Part shown: positions 33,788-40,913 of the stretch, in pieces | How positions within the stretch are numbered: the stretch's first letter is position 1 | Layout: each line of letters opens with the position of its first letter | DNA from: an uncultured bacterium | GTDB lineage: Bacteria; Muiribacteriota; Ozemobacteria; Ozemobacterales; Ozemobacteraceae | Direction: 5' to 3' | Assembly: GCA_937949615.1 (NCBI GenBank) | Contig: CALEDQ010000016.1 | Location: 62,001-126,000 of the forward strand | DNA length: 64,000 nucleotides | Notes under the pieces: generated by a model | The model's input: only the letters and a program-made list of their open reading frames with translations | Told to the model about the DNA's origin: nothing | The model's database searches: none | Position numbers and translations under genes: made by a program

Positions 33788-35212
33788 TTATTTTTTTAGA
33801 TATTCGAGGCCGAGCTTGTCGGCGCGGGCCTTCTGCGCGTCATCGAGTTTGCCGGTGCGGGCAATGTGGTCATGCAGCTGCATTTCGCTGAGCACTTCGG
33901 TGACTCTTGTGAGAACATCGCAGAAAGTGACCTTGTCGGTCTTGAAAGTGCATTCAGCCGCTTTCGGATGCCCGCCGCCGCTGATTTTGTCTTTATAATC
34001 GGCATAGCGCTTCTGCATTGAATCCTGCAGCTCGCCGCAGAATTTGCCGGAATGAACGCGATCGCCTGAACCACGCACCGATACATGTGTGTAGTCATTG
34101 CTGACCGAGCTGACCATTATGATCTGAGCAAGCTTGTCGCCAGCCTTCTGTTTGAGTTCGAACAGTTTGATCGAACCGATCATTGGCAGCAGCGGTACTT
34201 TCGGACCGACGAACAGATAGATCGAAGTTTCGTCGAGCTTGAGAATGCGGGCCGATGAGTCGAGAATGCGGTTGGCGCTTTCCCAGTCCTGCAGGAAGTA
34301 GGCGAAAATCTTTTTGAGATTGCCCTGCTGTGGCTGCGGCAGAAGATTGACGAAATCGTCGAGCGATTTGATTTTCTTGACTTCGTTCATTTTGTCGGCA
34401 ATGGCTTCAAGAGCGGTGGCGATGCATTCGGCATGATTGACGTTCTTGAGCGCCGGCTCGCGATCGTTATAGAAATACGAGAATCCGCCGCCGCCAGTGG
34501 CATGCACATATTCGGTCACGCGTGACAGCAGGCAGGTGTGGTCGCGCTGTTCGGCGTCGAACATCGTCGGGCGTTCTTTTACCAGAGTCAGCAGATTCTT
34601 GAAATTCTTGCCGTATTCGACGAAGAAAGGCTTGGCAAAGTCAGCGAGAATGCCTTTGACCGGTTCAATTGCCCAGTCACCCTTGAGCCCCATCATGCAC
34701 AAAAAATCGTCGAAATCTTCGCGCACGCCGGCGAGAGTAGCGATGCCGTGGGCGAGAATCGAGGTCGAGCACCAGGTATAGGCCGGCAGACTCGGGTTGA
34801 AATAGGTGCACTTTTCGGGAGCTACCGGTGTCGGGTGATGGTCGACGATGTAGACCGGCAGTTTTTCGGCGAAATTGTTATAGGGAGCCAGAGTGCCCTT
34901 GTCGAGCAGAAAGATCGCTTTGGCGCCGCTGGTTTCTTTCATCGCCGCTTCGAGCTGATCTGGCTGCAGCAGAAAGCCTTCGGGCAGCTTAAGATTTACT
35001 TTCCAGCCTTTTTTCTGCAATACTCGTTTAAAAATCAGGCCGCTGGTGATGCCATCCGGATCGTCGTGGCTGAAAACAAGTGCTGTGCCAGGTTTTTCGA
35101 TTTCCTGCAGAATCTTCTGCAGGCCTGGGTTATTGGCCTTGAGGTTTTCCCACTGTGATTTGTGACCCTCGATATCCTTGAATTCTGTCTGCAAAATGAC
35201 CGCTTCTTCCAT
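33788..35212 (-). CDS. DHH/DHHA1 family phosphoesterase (RecJ/Nrn-like)
   Basis: 474 residues. DHH domain: ALVFSHDDPDGITSGLIFKR (about 44-63), IFLLDKGTLAPYNNF (where many members have DxG), and the eponymous YIVDHHPTP (about 122-130). C-terminal DHHA1 domain: VRGSGDRVHSGKFCGEL, then ISGGGHPKAAECTF (about 420-433). This Mn/Mg-dependent family contains RecJ 5'-3' exonucleases, oligoribonucleases (NrnA) and c-di-AMP phosphodiesterases. Length fits archaeal RecJ-like rather than NrnA (about 320). Opens the operon with a small barrel protein and a Clp1-like kinase. Ribosome site AAAGGA is 8 nt before the ATG. Confidence 0.88.
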   Translation of the reverse strand: MEEAVILQTEFKDIEGHKSQWENLKANNPGLQKILQEIEKPGTALVFSHDDPDGITSGLIFKRVLQKKGWKVNLKLPEGFLLQPDQLEAAMKETSGAKAIFLLDKGTLAPYNNFAEKLPVYIVDHHPTPVAPEKCTYFNPSLPAYTWCSTSILAHGIATLAGVREDFDDFLCMMGLKGDWAIEPVKGILADFAKPFFVEYGKNFKNLLTLVKERPTMFDAEQRDHTCLLSRVTEYVHATGGGGFSYFYNDREPALKNVNHAECIATALEAIADKMNEVKKIKSLDDFVNLLPQPQQGNLKKIFAYFLQDWESANRILDSSARILKLDETSIYLFVGPKVPLLPMIGSIKLFELKQKAGDKLAQIIMVSSVSNDYTHVSVRGSGDRVHSGKFCGELQDSMQKRYADYKDKISGGGHPKAAECTFKTDKVTFCDVLTRVTEVLSEMQLHDHIARTGKLDDAQKARADKLGLEYLKK

Positions 35213-35259
35213 AATACATCCTTTCGGTTATTTTAATTACCCGAAAAGTATAGTTTGGA

Positions 35260-36216
35260 TTAAAGCCTCTGGTCAACTACAAATCTGTAATCTCCAGGAT
35301 CTTTTCCGCCAATGAAAAGACGGATATTACCGTGGCGATCAGTGCGGTAGAGCTTGGTTCCGACCCTTTCATGATGGGAAAGGGCGCGCGGTGACGGGTG
35401 CCTGAACGCATTGTTGCGGCCAACGCTGATGATTCCTGCCTCAGCTTTGACCAGCTGCAGGAATGGCATATAGTCACTGGTGTCGGCGCCATGATGTGGC
35501 ACCTTGAGAACCTGACTGCGAATGCCGTCGCCGTATTTCATGATCTCGCGCTCGGCATCCTCTTCGATATCGCCGGCGAGCAGAGTCTGAACCTTGCCGT
35601 AACGCAGCAGCAGCGCGATCGACATATTGTTGACTTCAGAATATTCTTTCGAACTGACCGGCTTCTCCGGGTTGAGTACCTGCACAAACAACTCGTTGCC
35701 CCATTCGAGCACATCACCGGCTTTGATGCTGATACGCTGAATCCGGTCTTTTTTACAGATTTCGTCATAGGTTTGCCAGGCTTCGGTATTAAAAGTCGAC
35801 GGTGTTTCATAGATTTTGTCGACCTCGAACAGTCTGAGAACCGGAATAACGCCACCAAGATGGTCATTGTGCCAGTGCGTAATCACCAGACCATCGAGCC
35901 GCGAAATTTTCTGGTTGCGCAGGTAATTCTGAATCAGTTCGCGGCCTTCGCGCCGGGCGTCGGCCACCGGCACATTTACCCCGCCATCGATGAGAAAAAC
36001 CTTGCCTTTCGGGGTGCGCATCAGAACCGCGTCGCCCTGCCCGACGTTGACGAAGTCGATACGCAGTTCAGGGTTGAGACTGACGCTGACGAGACCGCCG
36101 TGATCCGGGCTCAAGACCAGTGCCCAGACAAAAATTACGATAATCAGCAGCATGAAGAAAACGAAATTGGTTTTCTTCGACTGAAACGATTTCTGTTCAT
36201 AACCGTATTTACTCAT
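35260..36216 (-). CDS. ComEC-like metallo-beta-lactamase protein with membrane anchor
   Basis: 318 residues. One N-terminal membrane helix (about 17-36, FVFFMLLIIVIFVWALVLSP), then a metallo-beta-lactamase domain as found at the C-terminus of ComEC: LRIDFVNVGQGDAVLMRTPKG, then VITHWHNDHLGGVIPVLRLF with intact HxHxDH metal ligands, ALLLRYGKVQTLLAGDIEED, and VLKVPHHGADTSDYMPF. These domains degrade the non-transforming DNA strand in natural transformation. It sits 4 bp after comEA in the same operon. Because ComEC here has lost these ligands, this protein may carry that activity. Confidence 0.85.
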   Translation of the reverse strand: MSKYGYEQKSFQSKKTNFVFFMLLIIVIFVWALVLSPDHGGLVSVSLNPELRIDFVNVGQGDAVLMRTPKGKVFLIDGGVNVPVADARREGRELIQNYLRNQKISRLDGLVITHWHNDHLGGVIPVLRLFEVDKIYETPSTFNTEAWQTYDEICKKDRIQRISIKAGDVLEWGNELFVQVLNPEKPVSSKEYSEVNNMSIALLLRYGKVQTLLAGDIEEDAEREIMKYGDGIRSQVLKVPHHGADTSDYMPFLQLVKAEAGIISVGRNNAFRHPSPRALSHHERVGTKLYRTDRHGNIRLFIGGKDPGDYRFVVDQRL

Positions 36217-36220
36217 GCCG

Positions 36221-36844
36221 CTATTTCACCTCGACGAGGTTGATAAACTGTTTCAGAGCCTTTTCTGTGACGCCTGGCACCTCTTTCAGATCGTCGAGCG
36301 AAAAGAAGCCGCCGTTGCGATTGCGAAATTCGATGATTTTTTCTGCCATCTTCTTGCTGACGCCTGGCAGAGCGTTGAGCTCCTCTTCACTGGCAAAATT
36401 CAGATTCAGCTTGTCGCCCCAGGCGGCATTCCCAGAATGCCCGCCAATGGCGGTCGCATAATTTTCAAGTAGGCGCAGGCGGCGCTTGGTCATGCCCTGA
36501 ACGTTGAGCAGTTCGTTCATGTCCTTGATTTCGCCCTTTTCTTTGATATAGTCATGAACCCGCTTCGCGAGTGTCGGCGTCATCTCCGGCAGTGCCCTGA
36601 TGCTCTTGAGGTCAGTGCGGTTCAGGTTGAGCTTGCCGGCATTCTCTGTCTCGTTAACCGCTGAGCCTTTAACCAGAACCGTCTGATCGGTCAGCCCGGC
36701 AATGTGATCGATCTGCTTGAGCAGTTGAACATTCTGATTGCTGATCGTGGTTACCCTGACAATCAGCATCATGATGCCCATCGCCAGCATGGTGATGAGC
36801 AGAACGAACGCCAGTTTTTCGAGTCGGGTTAAAACCATGGTCAC
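36221..36844 (-). CDS. comEA: ComEA-like DNA-binding protein with two helix-hairpin-helix modules
   Basis: 207 residues. One N-terminal membrane helix (about 11-30), a short stalk, then two tandem helix-hairpin-helix domains: LNLNRTDLKSIRALPEMTPTLAKRV (about 71-95) and LNLNFASEEELNALPGVSKKMAEKII (about 145-170), each with the LPG/LPE-type hairpin and ending in a short motif (MTKRRLRLLENY, VPGVTEKALKQF). ComEA holds incoming double-stranded DNA in the periplasm for ComEC. Most ComEA proteins have one such domain, so the duplication may raise affinity. The ATG overlaps the comEC gene end by 4 bp. Confidence 0.88.
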   Translation of the reverse strand: MTMVLTRLEKLAFVLLITMLAMGIMMLIVRVTTISNQNVQLLKQIDHIAGLTDQTVLVKGSAVNETENAGKLNLNRTDLKSIRALPEMTPTLAKRVHDYIKEKGEIKDMNELLNVQGMTKRRLRLLENYATAIGGHSGNAAWGDKLNLNFASEEELNALPGVSKKMAEKIIEFRNRNGGFFSLDDLKEVPGVTEKALKQFINLVEVK

Positions 36845-39789
36845 TGTTCCTTGACAAAGACGGTTGCCTGTACGCGGTTGCGGGTCTGATCGACCTGCAC
36901 GGCACCGCTTTCAGAGGTCATATAGACCTTGACCGGCCATTGTTTGAATCTTTGCGGGTAACTGCGGCTGCGTGAAGTAATCGTCGAGGCGAGATGGTAG
37001 TTTTCCATCAGCCATGACGACGGAAACCGGTAACTGACAGCGACGCCCTCGGGGTTCTGAGCCTTGACGAATTTTTCAAAAGCTTCGATCGGCGACGGCA
37101 GGTCGGCGACAAAAATGAAGTCGGGCTTGAAATTGACAATCTCTTCAAGCTTGTAGGCATTGCCTGGTAGAAACAGGTAGTTGCGCTCTTTGTGCGAAAT
37201 CTTGAGAATCAGGCCATCATAATATTGCTGGAAACTGCCATCGGCCGCCCCGGTCTGCGGTGCCAGCACTTCGATCTCGCCTGCCGCGTCAAGTATCTTG
37301 TCGCCGGCCTTAACTCTCTGAACCGGAATCTTGTAACGATAGACGTCTTCGATCAGCTGATTGTATGAATCGAAAGCGAGTTCCCAGAAGTAGGATGGCG
37401 GAACTCCGGCATTCATACCGCTTTTCAGGCGCTTTTCGAATTTAAGGTCGCCGAGCAGAAAAGTATGGGCAAAGTCTTCGAAGCTGACGCGCCGGCCATC
37501 TTCAGGCAGCGGAAACGGCACGTAGATCTTGTTGACCCGGTAATTGGCCATTATCGAGTGCAGCCCCGAAATTCTTTCGGGCAGAGCCGAGCTGAGAATT
37601 ACCGCATTGACTTCGCGAGCCTGCTTGCCCGAAAGAGCAGGCTGCACGACCCTTTCGCCGCGGTCTGAACCGGCCAGTGGATCATTGAGGCCGGCATCGA
37701 CGAGCGCAACGCGGCCATCGGCTTCGAGCAGCAGTGATGAGCCATAACCGACGTCAAGCATGGTCAGGCGCATTTCTGGTGTTCTCTCGATACCGCTCAG
37801 CATAAAAACACCACTGCCGACCAGGCCGACCATGATGAAAATACCGAGCGCCGCCAGCGAATTGCGGTATTCGTCGTCTTCCCAGAGGTCGGAGACGGCG
37901 GCAGTGATTGCCAGCAACCAGGTTTTGATGTCACTGTAAAAATAGGCAAGATGCAGAATCAGGTAATAGAGCACCAGAGAACCGAAACCTGGTTGTGAAA
38001 CTCTTGGGAACGGGATCAGAATCGCAAAAAATGACGCCATACCCAGGAAAAATTTTACCCCCAGCCAGTTGGCGGCATTGAGAACCAGGGCCAGCGGCAT
38101 GCCGACCACCGGCACGAAAGCCCCGATCAGGCCGGCCACCAGCCCGAGCTGCACGATGACCCCGATCAGCGGAATCGCAATCAGGTTGGCAATCGGCGAA
38201 GCCAGCGAAAACTGCCCGAAATAATAGGCTGAAAGCGGCCCCATCATCGCGACCAGAATGGCAACCTGCGCTGAGAGAAAAGACTGAAGCCAGCCCGGCA
38301 GCATTTCGAAAGCGAAACTCTGAAAGGTCGAGCGGTCAGACAATCGGCTTGCCAGTGACAGGGTCACGAAAAAATACAGCCCGGTAAGCGGAAAGAAATA
38401 CGGGTGCAGCACCAGTGACTTGACGGCAATTACGGCGAGATAGAAAAAGAAGGTGGCGGCGCTGGCAACCAGCAGGCCCGGACCGCGCAGCATGCGTTTG
38501 AGAATTCCCTGTGAGGGTTCTGAAAACATTGCGAGCGCGTAGATTGCCATTACCGAAAGGGTGAAGCTCGGTTCGGTCAGCTGCAGCGGACTCATAAACA
38601 AAATGAAGACGCAGGCGACCGAAAGAGAAAACAGTACCGACATCTTGAAGCCGAGGTTGACCAGATAGGCCCGCGCCAGAATGAAAAGGCTGTTCATCAG
38701 GGCGGCGCGCACCGCCGAACTTGGCCAGCCAACAATCAGTGCAAAAGTGAACAGTGAAAAAACGATGATCGGCGCAAATATACGCAATGGCACTCTGAAC
38801 ATTGCGAAAATACCGTAGAGCAGACCGGCAATAATGGTGACGTGCAGTCCCGAGACGGCAAGAACGTGCGAAACGCCGGTCATTCTGAATTCCTGACCGA
38901 TTTTGGCCGGCAGCCCGCCTTTCAGACCGAGAAGAACCCCGCCGAGAAAGCTCGATTCGGGGTAAGGCATCGTCTGCCGGATGACCTTCAGGATCTCGGT
39001 CTTGACGTGCAGTGCGAATCGGTACCAGATCGAACCGCCTTCAACCTCTTCGACAACCCGCAAAGATGCTTTACGCGGCACAATTCTGATCGTGCGAAAA
39101 ATACCGCGGTTGCGCAGATGTGCTTTGTAATCGAGCGAACCGGGATTGCGCCGCTCAGAAGCTTCTGAAAGCTGACCATCGATTTCGATTACCTGATTGA
39201 ATCTGACTTCTCTGAAAGCCTCGGTGTCTTCAAAAACCTGGGCAAGAATCAGGCCGCCGGTAACCGGCTCGGCTTCAGACTCGTCGACAACCGTTTCATA
39301 TTCGGGTTTCTTTTTTCGTCCCCTGCCCTCTTCGCTTCCGCCGCCGACCCTGACGCGCTTTCGATCGACGCGGCGCATCGTTTCGGGCTGCACAAGAACT
39401 TCAAGGTGATCGCTTTTTAACACCGGTTCTTCAAGAATGCGGCCTCTGATGCGCCAGTTGGTGCTTTCATCATGTTTTTCGCAGATTGTCTGCAGGTGAC
39501 CGCGATAGTCATGCCGCAGTTCTGAAATATAGCGGAAGGCCCCGAAAGATCCGGCGGTCAGCAACATAAACACAAGCGTCAGAACCGGTAACGTTTCTTC
39601 GTCTTCTCGGATGGCGGCAAAATTGCCGGCAAGAAGATTCGAGCTGTGTCGGTACCAGAACGGAATCGCCGCACAGAGACCGAACACACCGGTGAGCAGC
39701 AGAAACAGACCGCTGGCTGTGGCGCCGCTCAGAACCGAAAACGCCATACCGGAAATGAAGGCCAGGGCAAGAAGAATGAAGGTCAGCAC
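36841..39789 (-). CDS. comEC: ComEC/Rec2 DNA channel with degenerate metallo-beta-lactamase domain
   Basis: 982 residues, longer than usual (about 750). N-terminal helices and an OB-like domain (about 75-240) holding a charged insertion (VRVGGGSEEGRGRKKKPEYE). The competence domain of about 10 helices follows at about 270-600, with the hallmark AVSGLHVTIIAGLLYGIF. A C-terminal metallo-beta-lactamase fold begins at about 640 (MRLTMLDVGYGSSLLLEADG), but the metal motif reads ILSSALPERISGLHSI where active members have HxHxDH, so it cannot bind metal normally. It moves single-stranded DNA across the inner membrane. The ORF follows a small membrane protein gene by 1 bp. Confidence 0.92.
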   Translation of the reverse strand: MLTFILLALAFISGMAFSVLSGATASGLFLLLTGVFGLCAAIPFWYRHSSNLLAGNFAAIREDEETLPVLTLVFMLLTAGSFGAFRYISELRHDYRGHLQTICEKHDESTNWRIRGRILEEPVLKSDHLEVLVQPETMRRVDRKRVRVGGGSEEGRGRKKKPEYETVVDESEAEPVTGGLILAQVFEDTEAFREVRFNQVIEIDGQLSEASERRNPGSLDYKAHLRNRGIFRTIRIVPRKASLRVVEEVEGGSIWYRFALHVKTEILKVIRQTMPYPESSFLGGVLLGLKGGLPAKIGQEFRMTGVSHVLAVSGLHVTIIAGLLYGIFAMFRVPLRIFAPIIVFSLFTFALIVGWPSSAVRAALMNSLFILARAYLVNLGFKMSVLFSLSVACVFILFMSPLQLTEPSFTLSVMAIYALAMFSEPSQGILKRMLRGPGLLVASAATFFFYLAVIAVKSLVLHPYFFPLTGLYFFVTLSLASRLSDRSTFQSFAFEMLPGWLQSFLSAQVAILVAMMGPLSAYYFGQFSLASPIANLIAIPLIGVIVQLGLVAGLIGAFVPVVGMPLALVLNAANWLGVKFFLGMASFFAILIPFPRVSQPGFGSLVLYYLILHLAYFYSDIKTWLLAITAAVSDLWEDDEYRNSLAALGIFIMVGLVGSGVFMLSGIERTPEMRLTMLDVGYGSSLLLEADGRVALVDAGLNDPLAGSDRGERVVQPALSGKQAREVNAVILSSALPERISGLHSIMANYRVNKIYVPFPLPEDGRRVSFEDFAHTFLLGDLKFEKRLKSGMNAGVPPSYFWELAFDSYNQLIEDVYRYKIPVQRVKAGDKILDAAGEIEVLAPQTGAADGSFQQYYDGLILKISHKERNYLFLPGNAYKLEEIVNFKPDFIFVADLPSPIEAFEKFVKAQNPEGVAVSYRFPSSWLMENYHLASTITSRSRSYPQRFKQWPVKVYMTSESGAVQVDQTRNRVQATVFVKEQ

Positions 39790-39790
39790 A

Positions 39791-39979
39791 TCAATCCGTT
39801 CCCTTTTCCTGTTTTATATGCGGGTAATATTCTATGTTCGACAGCAGATTGTCTTTTACACGATAGTCGGATTTGACCACCAGCACCAGGCCACCGGCAA
39901 TCAGCGAAATTACCATAAGAAGAATCAGAAATTTCGTGCCGTCTGCGCCCGGGTCATTTTCTGGCTTGTTTTCCGACAT
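39791..39979 (-). CDS. Small single-pass membrane protein ahead of comEC
   Basis: 62 residues. Short acidic N-terminus, one membrane helix (FLILLMVISLIAGGLVLVVK, about 17-36), then a basic C-terminal tail. Unknown family. It lies 12 bp after the gluzincin-like gene and its stop is 1 bp from the comEC start, so it is made with ComEC. It could be an assembly partner; this is inference. Confidence 0.6.
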   Translation of the reverse strand: MSENKPENDPGADGTKFLILLMVISLIAGGLVLVVKSDYRVKDNLLSNIEYYPHIKQEKGTD

Positions 39980-39991
39980 TCTGGCAGATCC

Positions 39992-40771
39992 TTATTCCAT
40001 GGCTGACCAGGCGTTGGTTTTCTGGACCCAGTCACTGAACAGGGTAAAGAATTTTTCAAAATCGAAACTGGTGATCTGCCGGAAGCAGGCTTCTGAATCC
40101 ATGTCTTCGAGTGCGTGCATCAGTGTCGAATATTTGGCGAAGAAACTGTCGCAATAAATACCGAGCAGCAGTCTGACCATATAGAAAGATTGGAACAGTG
40201 CCAGCTGACGACGATTAGAATCAGGAATCAGGTTGATGTCCTTGATCATTATCTGTGGCTTGATCAGCTGATTGACTTTCTGGGCATCCTGGAGGCGGGC
40301 CCAGCCGTTCTGCAGCCATTCGCGGCTGTCTTTGCGGATTTTGTAGGCAGCCTGCAGGGCAAAACCTTCGCGCAGCCATGACGGAGTGCGCCATTGTCTG
40401 ATCTGCAGCTCACGCTCGTTGACGCGGTTATTGAAAAAAAGGTGCCCCAATTCTCTGGCGGCTACTTCACCGATCGCGGTATCGAGCTTTTCGGTAAGCA
40501 GAAAGATTGAATTGCTATGATAGTCGAGGCGTATCGCTTCCCCGACCTTGGGAGCCTGGCCGGTGACTTTTTCGAATTCAGATTCGCTTTTGATGATATA
40601 AAAAGCGCCGGATGGGTCATCCTGAAAGTTGAAAACCTGTTTGAAAAGACTGGTTGAACGGTCAAGGCTGTCGAGCAGTTCTTCGGCGGCCAAACTTTCG
40701 CTGATATCAAAGAAAACAGAATAGTTTCTCAGTTCAAACTTCTGATTTAAAGATAATGCTGAGGCTTGCAT
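39992..40771 (-). CDS. Peptidase-MA-like (gluzincin) protein with degenerate HExxH
   Basis: 259 residues, no signal peptide or membrane helix. The layout matches the peptidase MA-like family: N-terminal beta-rich part, helix with VAARELGHLFFNN (about 106-118), then PSWLREGFALQAAYKI (about 130-145), where active members have HExxH ... PxWLxEGxA. The first metal-binding His is Arg (AGA codon), while the Glu and second His (RELGH) and the downstream Glu are kept. It is probably catalytically weak or dead. First gene of the comEC operon, divergent from the cNMP-ParA-TPR gene. Confidence 0.7.
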   Translation of the reverse strand: MQASALSLNQKFELRNYSVFFDISESLAAEELLDSLDRSTSLFKQVFNFQDDPSGAFYIIKSESEFEKVTGQAPKVGEAIRLDYHSNSIFLLTEKLDTAIGEVAARELGHLFFNNRVNERELQIRQWRTPSWLREGFALQAAYKIRKDSREWLQNGWARLQDAQKVNQLIKPQIMIKDINLIPDSNRRQLALFQSFYMVRLLLGIYCDSFFAKYSTLMHALEDMDSEACFRQITSFDFEKFFTLFSDWVQKTNAWSAME

Positions 40772-40842
40772 GACATTGCTCCCGGTTCAGATTAGCTACA
40801 GCATACAATCAACCGGCTCTTTTATCAAGTAAGCAAGTAAGA

Positions 40843-40872
40843 TTGACTTCTAAACGACGGTAATATTATACT
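40843..40872 (+). promoter_or_regulatory. Sigma70-like promoter of the cNMP-ParA-TPR gene
   Basis: -35 TTGACT (40843-40848), 18-bp spacer, -10 TATACT (40867-40872), followed about 41 bp later by the ATG at 40914 with AGGA as ribosome site. Two overlapping TATAC-type hexamers exist (TATACTATAC). It lies in the divergent gap with the gluzincin-like gene. Confidence 0.75.
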
Positions 40873-40913
40873 ATACAGTGAGATTCTAAAATCTATATAT
40901 AGACAGGATCATT

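Noticed and set aside
36841..39789. Frameshift as the reason for ComEC's odd MBL motif
   Set aside because: The reading frame is unbroken over 982 codons and the strands around the motif are in order, so loss by substitution is more likely.
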